Positions 23,200-34,780 of a stretch of DNA of 64,000 bases are shown here, piece by piece. Source of the stretch: Macrophomina tecta (lineage: Eukaryota; Ascomycota; Dothideomycetes; Botryosphaeriales; Botryosphaeriaceae); assembly GCA_024180945.1 (NCBI GenBank), contig JAKSGN010000006.1, positions 2,170,001 to 2,234,000 on the forward strand, read 5' to 3'. Made by a program: the position numbers and the translations under genes. A model generated the notes under the pieces. The model ran no database searches and was not told the DNA's origin. It saw nothing but the letters and a program-made list of their open reading frames with translations. Position 1 is the stretch's first letter, and every line of letters starts with the position of its first letter.

Positions 23200-25814
23200 T
23201 TTTGCTGTTTGGAGGGCGGAAGAGCGAGCGTTATGGTTTGTTTGTACAGCGAACTCGAGAGATGAATGCTTGGTGAGCGGAAGAGCTCTCTGGCTGGAGG
23301 ACTTGGGCTCCTTATAACCTTGGGCGCTGGTTGCGGCTGCACAGCCTAGGGGCGGGCCATGACGCAGGGTGTTTGGCCGTTTCTTTCAGGCCTTTCCCGC
23401 AACGGACGGCGATCACCAGCAAGCAGCGGTGGAAGCTCGTATTTCGTGCACCGTGGTGCGGTGGCCGGCCGTGCTGAGAGGCCGGCCTGATGGCACTGTA
23501 ACCTCCACCCGGCAACCAGCCTACTCCTGACTCGGCAAAGCAGCCGTGGCTGCGGGCAGGGGAGGGCCATGTCGCATCGGGCTGGGGGCGCGCGGGCCCG
23601 GTGCTTCTTTGGGCGGTCGCAGGGCTCTCCCTATCGCGACGTCATGGTCGAGGGCCAGCGGCGACACTGCTCTGGTGCTGGCAGCGACCCGCCCACGCCT
23701 TCTGCCCAATTCGACCGGCGTCGACGGACCTCGTATCGCGCCAGTAGCGCATTGCCGGATCCTCTCACGCGAAGCTGCTGCTGCGCTCGCAGCAGTCTAG
23801 GGCGGCAAGGGTCTGTGACAATGGCATGCAGGGCTACGGGCGAAGCGAAGGTGACGGGTGTGGCGGCCGATAGGCTGCGTTAAGCTCATCGACGAGGCGC
23901 AGCCAAAAATAAACAAGCCCACCTTTCTTTTTTTTTTTTTTTTTTTTGCCCTCTCTCGCTCTCTCCTCCCATCGCCGCATTGTTTATCGGCCGGCAGAGT
24001 TTCGAGGCTGTGCGGGCCCAACCTTCGTGGCCGCCATGAGATCCGTTACTTTCGGGCGCCCCGGGCCCGGGCAAAGACCGCATCTTGTTTCCTGCCTCTC
24101 CCCGCTGCCGAGCAAAGCGCGCCACAGCTGTCTGTTGTTTCTCGAGACTCCCTGCCACCACTGCTGCGCCGCTCGCTCGGTTCCGGACTCCTGCGGAGCA
24201 CACCGCTGTCACGCTGCCGATCATGAGGCTGAGGCCGGTCCTGTTGATCCCCTCGACATCACAGCAGTCGGCCGAAAACCTGCCAGCTCGGCCTCCGCCC
24301 ATTGGCCGCTGGGCGGATGGTTCGTTTCTAGAATGCCGACCGACTTCGTTCATCACCGACCGTGCGCCTTTGTCATGTCCAGCTCCTATTTTCGGACCAC
24401 CGAACCAGCCACGGAATTGCGAGACAGAGTCAAGCGGCAGGAGCGGCGAACATGTGATGACAGAGGCTTCTGTTGATGGCCGCCGCAATTTGTTGAACGC
24501 TCCGGTAGGGCATGTCGATCCCTCTCAAGCGAGCCCGCCGTGGCTTAACAGACGTAATTTCATCGTAGCAGCTGCCCCATGGGTCTTAGCTACCGCGGTT
24601 TGCGGAGAAGCACCAAGTAACGGAGCCATAACCTTGAGACGCCGGTCAATCGCCATGTCGCTGACACCTGGGCGGCACGGCTCTTCGCACAGCTGGCTAC
24701 TTGGGAGAACATCCCGCGGAACGACACCCGACAATTGCGCCGTGCCGTATCCCGTATGGAAATTACACGAGGGAAGATGGACGGTGAGATGCCCACGCCA
24801 CTGCTCGTCAACGGAGTCAGGTAAGTCTAGCCGTGGCGCTATCACACTTACTCATAAGGCGGGGAAGTGGGAATGAGCGCATCCAGACGGGCTTTTGAAT
24901 GAAGCACTTGCAGCCTTACACAAGGACCTTGCACGATCAGCGCAGAGTATCCCAGACGGCGTGCATCAGAAAGCGAAATTCTCGATCATCGAAAACACTC
25001 TCTATTTTCAGCCCTACCTCGAAAGGTCAGGATCAGAGGAGAATCCCGCCAACATCAAATTACGTGTTTCTCGGTCCATTTGAGTCAGGACAATATTGGA
25101 AATCCGTTTCTCCACACTGCGCTTGCTCAACCCATGAGGCGGCCTCCTCGGAGACCGCTCTCGGCGGGGTTTCGCCTATGTCCACCTTCGGCGGAGGACC
25201 TATCATTGAACAATACTAGCCAGCGATCTCCTCTTTTCTTTCTAGTGCGATATTTTATTTTCTTACCTCATCAGTACGCCGGCTCACTCAACAATCATTT
25301 GGCTAATGCGATGACGTGATTACACGACGGCGGCCAGGGGACGGCCTGACAAAACTCATTCGACCACTACGAAAGGGCTGAACTCTGCAGCACCACACCC
25401 AATTCATGCAATTCTCACCTCTGTCAGCGGATAGCCCTGTCCGAGCAACGCTAGATCTGCCCTGTTCGCTGAGGCTTTGCATATCGGTTCGGATATCTTG
25501 GTAAGAGCGGAGGAGAGGTGAAGGCTCCTGGCCGCCCGCGTCTCGTTGTCTCCTGCTCTCCTTCATCAATCAGGTAGTAGATCCCGCCATAGATCTTGAC
25601 TAAAGCGTGGTGAGTACTGCCCATCCCTAACGGTGCGCTTCTCAGTATGGGTGGTGAGGTGAAAGTTCTACGTACTGCATTATACTGTACTACCCGACAG
25701 TTCACCGCCATGATATTATCCAAGCGCGTGTCGCCGCACTCACGGCATAGCTCTGTTGGCACTGCCTTCTCGCCGCTGAATGCCGGTCTTCGTCCGCTTC
25801 CGTCTCAACGTTTG
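23200..25814. other. Gene-poor spacer
   Basis: About 2.6 kb upstream of the secreted-protein gene. A 20-T run lies at 23928-23947. Long overlapping frames around 23900-24880 on both strands reflect GC-rich composition and show no domain. No gene is supported. Confidence 0.5.
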
Positions 25815-26140
25815 TCGCACTCCGGAATATTTATGAATATCCCGAAAGACACGGCCCTCAATGATGTTGGCGTCGGAGATTGCCCTGAGTCCATCAGGCC
25901 TGTACCTATGCCGTTTGGTTTGATGGCTTACATTCCTTCTGACTTGAGCAATATCTCATCAATGTCGTGGCTGGTGTGGAAATGTACTCGGATGACGGGG
26001 AGCACCCAGAGTTCGCAATGTACAAAAAGGTCTGTCTTCTCCTGGTTCCAAAATCATTGACCAAATGCTATGCAGATACGCAAAATCACATGCACATATT
26101 GGGGGTGTCATGGCAGATATCGCAACTCTGGGAGGTTTAA
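25815..26140 (+). pseudogene. Unidentified gene relic with one frameshift
   Basis: The plus strand encodes FMNIPKDTALNDVGVGDCPE followed by SIRPVPMPFGLMAYIPSD in one frame. After one missing base near 25945 it reads EQYLINVVAGVEMYSDDGEH, then PEFAMYKKVCLLLVPKSL in the next frame, ending at TAA 26138-26140. The compositional character of both halves is protein-like and the join is natural, so this looks like one decayed gene. I do not recognise the family. Its 3' end overlaps a DUF3176 relic on the other strand. Confidence 0.4.
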
Positions 26141-26517
26141 TTGTTGACCGAGATCGTGCTACCGGCGTCACCCCTCTCTAACTTCGCACACACCTTCTTA
26201 GCCATGTCTGTCATCTTCGAGCTCTCGTCCACGTCCAAGTGCTCCTTGCGCCAACCCTGTAGACCATGAAATACCAGTAGCAACAGGCTTGACTTCCGCA
26301 GCAAAACTTCATCCCGGCCATTGATCCAGAGACGGACAGAAAGGGAGACTGCTCCCAAGAGAACCAAGAGCTTTGGCAGCATGACTAATTACCAGTGGTC
26401 TTCGATGAAAATTTCTTGACAATATGTCGTGCTGAGCTCTGCGATGCTGGAATTGCTCATACACAGCTGGAAAGCCATTGCTTTACCGCTATTGATCAGA
26501 ACTTGGACACATCGACA
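26137..26517 (-). pseudogene. C-terminal fragment of a DUF3176 membrane protein
   Basis: Reads VQVLINSGKAMAFQLCMSNS, then ELSTTYCQEIFIEDHW, an in-frame TAA (26389-26391), then LVMLPKLLVLLGAVSLSVRL and further on LLRKSSLLLLVFHGLQGW. This is the end of the fungal DUF3176 family: a Tyr-containing strand, a last membrane helix beginning with W-x-W-L, then KSS-x-L-x-LLFHGL. The stop falls where the family has a Trp/Gln-rich stretch. The gene's other parts are not adjacent. Confidence 0.6.
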
Positions 26518-27574
26518 CCACCGGAGTCCATGGTCACAGGACCGGGGCCAAATCTTTCATACTTTTCTGTGATGAGACTGAAAGACACGATTGGCAATGT
26601 AGCTCCAAGCCTGAGGTACCGGGCCTGCCTTCTTTCAACCACGCATCCCAACATCCAACGCTGACGTTGAGATGAGAGGTTTCAATGCGTCGACCACTAG
26701 TGCTGAATGCTTGTGTGGTTCCATTAGTCTTTGTCATATCAGTGTCTATATGTTCAAAGGCATACACACGCTGGACTGACTAACCTCTCCTCCCCCCTTC
26801 TCTGGGTGCCGGAGTGCCCTGTGTGCCGGAAAAAGTTGGGGGTACATTAATCTTCAAACAGCTTAGAGCCTGCCCACACGTTATTATCATTATATTACTA
26901 TAGGCTATATGCTATAAAGCAAGTATAAAACACTCAAAACTCTTCCTATCTGAAAATTACGTAGGTTTGGTAGACTTATTACTTGATTCGCCCACGATAT
27001 GCCCTGATGCCACAATCGAACTTCTTAAATATAATTCCGCCGCCCCATCTTATCGTTAGTTCAAATAAATTATGGAGTTATCTAGAGTATACGGTATTCT
27101 AATACAACATACTTAGGCTATTGTCAGTAGTATAAGTGGTGTTGGTGTTACAGCGCGGCGACCGTGTTGGGTTTCGGTCGTTGCTGCAAAGCCATTCGGC
27201 TAACCTCCCATCAACCGCGAGTAGCCGGTCGGTCGACAAAAGGTACTGCAATAACCAGCCTAGTGGCTGGTTTGCCCCAACAACTCTATATACAGAGGCG
27301 TGTTCGTAACAGCTGCCCTACTAACACTAAAATACTTCTTAGTATGATTATTTTACTACAACGCCTTTAATTTAATTAAGATCCCTATCTGGCTGCTCTC
27401 TAGCTATTAGGACATCGGCTAATCATATAGCCTTATAAATAATAATTACTAAACGTTAGTGGCGCGCGTTGCCGTATAGCCGTCGCCTCTCGTTAATTAG
27501 CCTCTTCCTCCCTATTTTCTATCCCGTGAACTAAGAAAGCGCTTAAGAGGGGAGAAGCAGTTTACATCAAGCGG
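26518..27574. other. AT-rich spacer
   Basis: From about 26880 to 27540 the DNA turns AT-rich except for a GC-normal island at 27140-27330. No gene is seen. This fits transposon remains degraded by repeat-induced point mutation. Confidence 0.5.
27146..27326. repeat. Possible solo LTR or TE fragment
   Basis: A 181-bp GC-normal island inside AT-rich DNA. It starts TGTTACAGCG and ends CTACTAACA (TG...CA with near-complementary ends) and contains CTCTATATA. The flanking 5 bp do not match, so there is no target duplication. It could be a TE remnant of another kind. Confidence 0.3.
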
Positions 27575-27970
27575 CTAAAGGAGGTGCGATGTATATACAG
27601 GCATACAGAGCGTGATTATATTGTTTAAAATGCAGTATTGGTCAAATTCAGGCGTTGCATGGCTGCTATGGCCGTCGAGGATGAGTAGACGGTACGCTCT
27701 CTTTGTGCAAGACTCTGTGTGCGTATTAAAGTGCTTGATCCATTCAAATCCGAGCTGGTCAGTCGTCCAGCCATTGCTGCTTACAGCAATTACCCAGTCA
27801 GCCGGCAGATCCCGATACCAGTTTGACTGGTGGACCTTCCCTACGAGGATGATGAACGGCGGAATCGCCCAGCCGGACGCGTTGATGCCCTCGAGCCGTT
27901 CAAGTAACGAGCACGCGTTGGTTGGGAGCACGATGCCACCAGCATCTGCGCTCGGCGGCTTCAGTCCCAA
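27575..27970 (-). pseudogene. pogo/Fot1-type transposase fragment
   Basis: Part of a DDE transposase of the pogo group common in fungi. Visible blocks are INASGWAIPPFIILVGKVHQ, LPADWVIAVSSNGWTTDQLG and AYRLLILDGHSSHATPEFDQ, then ITLCMPVYTSHLL. The Asp of LILDGH is the second catalytic Asp. The N-terminal DNA-binding part, the first catalytic region and everything after SHLL are missing, and no terminal repeats are visible. It is a dead fragment. Confidence 0.85.
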
Positions 27971-28052
27971 AGGCGCGAAATGCCGCTGGGGAGGATGGGT
28001 CAGGAAAGTTGACGCACCCTAGAATTGCGCGAACTATTAGGGTTAGTACCAA

Positions 28053-29190
28053 TCAGCACGTGGTCTTAGCCGAGTAGTAGTCTGGAGATTTTATGAGCGT
28101 ACATGAATATTCAACGATTGCCTCTTTTGTTTCTCTGGCTATTTTTTGCCACATAGTTTCCTCTTCTCCGCTGGATGCAGTTGCTGGCTCGTGTTCACTG
28201 GCTTCGTCCTCGTCTGAATCGTTGCGGTCCATCGGTTCCGACTCGACTATTTCCTGATCAGATACGTCCGTATTTGGTTGGTGTAGGAGACTGTCGGAAG
28301 CAAGAAGCTCGGTGGCAGGCTTAGAATCGTTATCGGACATCCAAAAGGACTGATAGCTGCCGTTATCGAAACTTGTACTACCAATATCATTATATTCGGA
28401 ATCTACGCTTTCAGTGTAGTTGTCACTGGCATTGATGAAAGCGTCACTAGTGGTCTCGGTGCGTTCAACTGCATCATGAGACGAACGATTCTCCGTGAAT
28501 GCCCTAAGAATTGAGTTAGTAGGCGCATTGTAAGCTGTATATCCACGTACGCTATGTGTCTTCCTATTGCAGCCTGAGTAGCTGTTTGCTTTTCACTCTC
28601 GCTTTTTAACCTATTTATTCCTTCAAGGATCATCTGGCAGTAGTGTAATACTGGATGGAATCTCTCTTCTCCACGAGATAATTGTCGACTAACGTCCTCG
28701 AGCGTTTTACTATGCAGCATCAGTAATTATAAGAAACTTTGATTGAGTATAATACACACCCATGCAGAAGTCCTTGCATTATTTGTAACTGTAGGAGCCA
28801 ACTATCGAGCTCTTGCATCAATTCTTTCGCGTCATTCCTGAGAATGAAATTCCAATACTCTTTAGCCTTAGCCTCCTTTCGCCGGCTGACATTGGAGTCA
28901 GCTGTCAAGCATCCACAATGCTTCATGAACCTGTCTTGGAAAGTTTCAACGGTGCGCATCATCCTCTCAACCATGTGCTTGATGGCATTGCGAAAATTGA
29001 CCGACGTCGAAGACTCCTGAACGCTTTCTTCCAGCTGTTGAACGATACTTTGAACCGCTAATAGCTTGAACCCAAAATCTTTGACTTCTTCGATAGCGTC
29101 AAGCGCTATTAAGGTCTTCGCGAAACTCCGGAGCACCTGAGCAGCTGCAATGAAGTCGCCGACGGAGAAACCAAAAGCAGGGGCGACCAT
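28053..29190 (-). CDS. Fungal STAND-type N-terminal domain protein with acidic tail, no NTPase
   Basis: Exons 28760-29190, 28551-28709 and 28053-28503 give 346 aa with no interruption. The N-terminus FGFSVGDFIAAAQVLRSFAK and the helical region to about residue 140 resemble the N-terminal domain that precedes NACHT or ankyrin modules in fungal STAND proteins (helo-like family). The middle is helical (EGINRLKSESEKQTATQAAI). The last 150 residues are rich in Asp, Glu and Ser (VESEPMDRNDSDEDEASEHE). No P-loop, NACHT or repeat domain follows, so it is a free-standing N-domain. It sits between a transposase relic and an AT-rich block, yet is intact. Function unknown; related N-domains act in allorecognition cell death. 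Confidence 0.68.
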
Positions 29191-29399
29191 GATGAAACCC
29201 GGGCATATGAATGCTGTAATGAGGAGGATTCAGTACAGTAAAGTAGCTGACTTTCAGACGACGCCAGGATGGCAAGGGCGCGGATATATACTGCAATTCA
29301 GGCTACAGCAGCATAGCCACACAGCCTTGACCGGTAATGGCACTCTGCAGCAACGAAGTCAGCCTCGCCCAAGTGGCCCTGTTACACAGCCCTGAAAAA

Positions 29400-29726
29400 G
29401 CGAGACTTATATAGCACAACAAAAATTAAGAGCGAATCGAATAACGTATTTTATTAGTTATCTAGACATACTAGTTATCTAAATACCTAATTTCTTACTA
29501 AAAATTATATAATTTATAGTACGAAATCGTAATAACTACTATATAATAAAATTCTAAAACTTAGTTTTAGGCTTATTAATATATTCTACTTCTTTCTTTT
29601 TAAATATATATAAATCTATTAATTATATATAGAAATATAATATTTTTAGCTTAAAGTTTTACTTAAATCTTAGTATGTTAGTATTTACCTCGCTAATTAT
29701 CTAAAAAAGAAAAAAGAAGAGATAGA

Positions 29727-29757
<31 letters not shown>

Positions 29758-30300
29758 AAAGTATTTACTCTTAGATATTACTACTAAAATATCGCGCTAT
29801 AAATTATATAAATTTTTAGTAAGAAATTAGGTGTTTAAATAACTAGTATATCTAGATAAGTAGTAAAACTCATTATTTTTTATAAAAATAACTAAATGTT
29901 ATATAATCCGTTTTAAAACTAATAAATAAGATATAAATAGAACTTAGTAAGACTTTATCTTAGTACGATAGATAGATGTACCTGTTCTCTCTAATCGGAG
30001 CTTCCGGAATATCGACCACTAAGGGTTAACTACTAACAAAGTCTAATGCGATAATTACTGTAGACACGCCCTTCATTCTCTAGCCCCGAAATTCGAAGAG
30101 CTTTAATTTCTGTGATCAAGAAGGGGAGTAGAGCTCTAGCGCCTTTAGGTGCATTGCAAGAAGTAATAGAAGAGATAATTAGATTAAATATATTTTTATT
30201 GTTGGAAGTCGAAATCATATTAAGCGGGACTAGAACTTATATGTATATTCATCAAAAAGGTCATGAAGGAGCGAAGCTGGCTTTTAAATATTAATTAATC
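29400..30300. repeat. AT-rich, RIP-like block
   Basis: Extremely AT-rich with many TA steps, including a (TA)n run around 29727-29753. It has sharp edges, with GC-normal DNA on both sides. The stretch holds no open frame longer than about 60 codons and none with a clear domain. This is the typical look of transposon DNA after repeat-induced C-to-T mutation in ascomycetes. Confidence 0.65.
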
Positions 30301-30964
30301 GAAGTAATTCCGGCACTGCGGGTTTTCCGCCACACCGGGGGGGAGGTTACTGTACATTGTTGAAAACGTTTTCGCGCCATCTCAACTTACGTTCCATAGT
30401 GGACGTGTTTCCAACCACACGACCTTCAAGGCCGCTCTCGGTGACCTTCGTCTGGAAATTGCGAGCACTACAATTGCGAGGTTCGACGCTTCACCGTCAA
30501 AATTGAAGAAAGGTATTTTTGGCAAGTGGAGTGGAAGATGCCGGGTGGGTTCGGAAATATCGGTCAATGGAGACAGTTTATATAAATTGTGTAGTGATGG
30601 CGAAGGAAGAGTCAGTAATTGCTGTAGAGTCCTGGTGTTTTGAGGCCTGTTTCAATAGGAACAAAGAAGCTGTCTCTATAATGACTACACATGCAAATTC
30701 AATGTAAGCAAAGATGCTGAAAGAATAACACCAGTATCATCTGCCGCGGTTGATTGATACGGCTCCTTCGCATATGGCTGCCCATGTATTCGCCCTCGAC
30801 GAGAGCACCGTCGCCTCATGCTGAACGACAGGTCCAAAGGAGAGATTAGACCGATTTTGAAGCGTTAGCATTTGGCTCATAAAATCTCGGATCGCGGAGG
30901 CCAGTAGTGCTCGTAAGGTGTTCAAGAATACTGGTATCCTACCTCGTGTTTAGGGTAATGTTTG
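30301..30964. other. Unassigned stretch between AT-rich block and DUF3176 relic
   Basis: Minus-strand frames at 30382-30567 and 30737-30925 (FLNTLRALLASAIRDFMSQM) may belong to the DUF3176 relic to the right, but I cannot align them with confidence. Confidence 0.35.
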
Positions 30965-31630
30965 CGAAGCTGGCATATACGAGAATTCTGTCCATGAGCA
31001 GTTACTGCTGGAGCAGGGAACTGGGGCGCGGGAGGAGAGTTTAGAGGGGCTTCTATGAACACTCATATGACCCTATGTGCGGACAAGGGACACAGAGGCT
31101 AGGTACTTTGCTGATTCAATACGTTCGTGTCTCAGAAGACAGGATTTGCTGGGCGAAAGGCTCGTAGAAAATGAAGTAACGGGCAAGGAAGACACCAGAG
31201 CCGGCAACAATGCTCCTATTTGTCTCGTCATTTGAAACATGACCACCAGAGTCCCTCAAGACCCTCTACTTGCTGCATCGAACTACTCGAAGACTTGAGG
31301 TGTCTTTCGTTTCGTTTTGAAGTAATGCTATTTGAGCTGACCAAGGCCTTCAACAACCGCAAGCGGCATACTTGTCTTCGCCACCTTTTTGAATGTGGAT
31401 ATCGCCGCACTTGAAGCTATGAGGAAGTTCCAGCTCTTGAGTAGACGACTCTCGAGGTATGGTAGCAGGATGAGAATGACTGCCATGCAGGAAACGCTGA
31501 GTATGACACCGCCAAACTCCCAAAACCACCGCCAATGTAGCCCGGCAAGCCATGCAGGGAATGAGCGCTTTCTTGTTTTCATGACCTCCGCCACAGGCTG
31601 TGGTGCTTCGACGGGAACCTCTTTCGAGAA
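30965..31630 (-). pseudogene. DUF3176 membrane-protein relic with stops and frameshift
   Basis: Fungus-specific membrane family of unknown function. The first part reads WRWFWEFGGVILSVSCMAVI, then AKTSMPLAVVEGLGQLK. There the frame meets TAG (31328-31330) at the position of a conserved Trp, TAG again (31283-31285), and TGA (31256-31258) in SRGS-stop-GTL where Trp is expected. All three are in one frame. After a shift near 31150 the family block YEPFAQQILSSETRTY appears, and at about 31016-30972 the Cys motif CSSSNCSWTEFSYMP. TGG to TAG/TGA changes are what repeat-induced point mutation produces. Confidence 0.75.
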
Positions 31631-32439
31631 TTGCTGCGTCGTAGCGTAGCAGACAGGTCCATTGAGAGGTTATTGTGGGGTAGTGTCTGCGATGTTCAAG
31701 AGTGCAGTCGCTGCCGAGGAACGACAACAGGCGCGCGGGATGATTTGAGAGCCCTGCAAAGCCTAAGATGCTGCAGCTAAAGATATTCAAAGTCAAATAA
31801 GAGGGTCCGCGGAGTGAAGGACGGCGGGGGTCTATAAGCCAACAAGATCCATGAGAAGTTTGGTTCCCCGTAGAACACTAGGCGGTCTCAGGGGTATGAA
31901 TGATGAGACTGGGTAGTGGAAAGGGACAGTCGGAATCCACAAAAGTGAGCAATCAGCGGAGGAAGTGTTGTATTGTATTTGGCGATTGCTAATCAAGAAA
32001 GGCGCTTGTTCGTCGCACTTGGATCCGGTGAGAAGGGCCTCACGATCTGTCTGGTCTTTGACGTGGTCAGGCCGGAGGCGACAATGCGCAGGATAGTAAG
32101 AGCATACAGCATACAATTCAGCGGGCTAATTGGAAGTGGCACCAGAGCACCAGGCGGAAATGGTGATCATTGTCATGGCGAGACACCAAGGCTGTGCTCC
32201 TTCCCAACAGTATCCTGGTCTAATCAAGGCCGATACGGTGAAGATGGCTGCCGCGACGGTGTCCGATGACAATGCTACGAATCACAAGCATGGCAAGTAA
32301 AGCAGGTGCCTTGAAATGGCATTGGTCATACCATATTGATATCTAGCTGCAAAATAGCATGCAGCCCTTGTACATGCCCGTTGACCGAATTTTGACCCCG
32401 CATAAACCGTAAAGAACCCGCAGCCTAGCAGCCAATCCT
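31631..32439. other. Intergenic, no supported gene
   Basis: Between the DUF3176 relic and the eS8 gene's 3' end. Only short, unsupported frames. Confidence 0.5.
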
Positions 32440-33146
32440 CTACTTCCTGATAGCACGCTGGTAGAAGGCGAGCTCCTCACCCTCCAGGATGTAACCGTCG
32501 ACGCGGCCGCTCTGGCCGGGCCTGGAGGCGATGACGGCGTACAGACGACCAGCCTCGAACTGCTTCTCGAGGGCAGTCTCGACCTTGCCGGAAGCCTTGA
32601 CGCGGGCAGCCTGCTTCTTCTCGACGCTCTTGCTCTTCTTCTCCTCAGTCTGCTCGGTCTTCTGCTGCCTCCTGCGGCCGAGGGCGGTGCCGTAGTGGGC
32701 CTCGTACCACTGCCTGAAGGGAGCAGCGTCGATCTGGACGACGGCGGACTTGGTCAGGGTATTGGTGCGGACGAGTTCGTTGTTCGACGGGTGGTAGGCG
32801 ACAACGATGACACGGGTCTTGCGGGCGATACCCTCGGAAGCCCATGAGAAGTTGCCGGAGTCGAGACGGAGGGCACGGAACTTGCGGTTGCCACCACGGG
32901 TGCGGACAAGGTGGATACGCTTGGCACCGATACGGGTCTGAGCCGGCTGGCGACCCTTCTCGAAAGCCCTGTTTGCCATGTTAGACATGGTTACTAGGGG
33001 CGATCGGGTTATGCATACCTCTTCTTGCGGTAGTATGCTCTCTTAGCACCGGTAGCGGCGCGCTTGTGACGAGAATCACGAGAGATACTGTAGATATGTT
33101 AGCAAAAGCCACTGAAGATGGAATGTGCGAGTTTTAAATACCCCAT
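32440..33146 (-). CDS. RPS8: Small-subunit ribosomal protein eS8
   Basis: Structural protein of the 40S subunit. Exons 33142-33146, 33019-33087 and 32440-32968 give 200 aa, the usual length. The first exon encodes only ATGGG, a start arrangement common in fungal ribosomal protein genes. The protein begins MGISRDSRHKRAATGAKRAY and carries RQPAQTRIGAKRIHLVRTRG, NFSWASEGIARKTRVIVVAY, then HPSNNELVRTNTLTKSAVVQ, all near-invariant eS8 blocks, followed by the Lys/Glu-rich insert and GRVDGYILEGEELAFYQR. Confidence 0.98.
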
Positions 33147-34780
33147 GGTTGCGAAGGATGAAGATTACTGCAATTCAACATGTTAGCGAATCTTTTCAGG
33201 AAGATCCAAATCTTGTGCAGCGCACGCCAGGCATCGAGATGATGAAGTCCGAATTTTCACTGCCGCGTTACAGCTCCGTTCACTCCAGGACGCGCATGAC
33301 AGGGCCATTGACAGCTACTACCGCCACACCCTCTCAATCTCACTCCGAGGTACGTGACGATGTGTACGAGAGTATAACTATCCGCCAAAGGTCCGATGCT
33401 GTGCGCGTGCCTGGTCGCGAGTGCGGAAGCTGGTCGCTCGCTCGGCGGAGACTCGAAACTCCGATGCCTGGGTTTTTTGTGCGTAGAAGCGACGTCGATG
33501 CATTCGTAACTAACCTTCGTGTCGAATCTTCGTCCTTGGAGGGGGTGGGGGTCGGCTGGGCGATGTCGTGGTTGTCGTCCTTGAAGTGCGCTCCGAACTT
33601 TTCTGAGAGGATTGTGGGTTGCTCGCCTATGACAACGCTAACCGACCTTGGAATTAGCGCCAAGAACCCTGGCTACAAGCACCTGTCGAACTCGTGACGC
33701 TGCAAGCATCGTGCACCTAATTCTAAGCTCAGTCAACCTCGATGAACTTATGTCAAGATTCTGCAGAGATTGTTTTGGTGTGAACCACTACGTTTCTAGT
33801 ACATCAGCACTATGTATCCCTTCCGGCCTACAGGATAGTCATGTGCACGATACCAGCTAACTGGACTCAAGGAGGGACATTTATTGCTTGCGGTGAAGAC
33901 CCAAGACAGAATTGAACTCTATCTCGGCGTACTGGATTAACGGACTCCTGACTGTCTACGCCCATATACTTCGCTCCACTTGTTTCAACAGTCGTGTCTC
34001 CATTCCCCCTTTCTATCGTATTCGCCATTTACAACCAAATTGACTTCCTTTCTCTTTTCGGGGGCGGTGTGCCATGCGCGAAACAGAGTGTGATTGTGGC
34101 TACAGTAATTCATCTACACGCGTCGAGGAAGCGTAATTGATCAATATAAGGGGCGTCTGATCATCAGGCGACCGAAGCGATGATTAACATTTGCCTCTGA
34201 CGTTTCGAGGCGCTTGCATGGAAGCATGCGAATCAGAAAGTAAAGGGGAAGGAGACTGATCCGAGAGACAAGATCCAGGGTAGCCAGGAGTGCAAACCTA
34301 CGTAGCCAATGACGCTCTTGTCGGTGCCGTCGGAACATACGGAATCGGCTGCCACTTCAACCGGGAGCCGGGATATTGGAGACATCTAGTCACGTCACGC
34401 AATCCCTGAAATGGCAGTGGGTCATCGCTTGGATTCGACACTCGAACAGAAATGGCCTTTGGCGATGGGTAGGTTGGATGATGCGAGGAACCGAGTGACC
34501 AGGACATTGCTCCAACAACACGCCAATGTGAACAGGTGGATCTTTTCTAGCTTCTGCAGCCGTGTCACAAACGCCAAACTGAAAGACGAAAGCATATCTA
34601 TGCCATCTGTACCCCAATTTTTTTTAATGTCGAACCAGAAACCGAAACCCGGATGCTTCAACAAAGGAAATGCAAGATGAGGATATGATTATGCATGCAC
34701 GAAGGGGCCGCCCGAGTGCACGGGATCACAGTGCGTTTTGCGGGTGCTCAGGAGAAAGCGGGGAGCCTCTTCGACCATGG
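33147..34780. other. Intergenic, no supported gene
   Basis: About 1.6 kb between the eS8 start and the Nudix gene's 3' end. An open minus-strand frame at 34422-34664 has no recognisable domain. Nothing else is seen. Confidence 0.5.

Noticed and set aside
30112..30294. Peptide with GALQEVIEEI resembling the histone H3 segment GALQEAVEAY
   Set aside because: Only about six residues match. The rest, including the following loop and helix, does not align, and the stretch lies in AT-rich decayed DNA. I treat it as chance.
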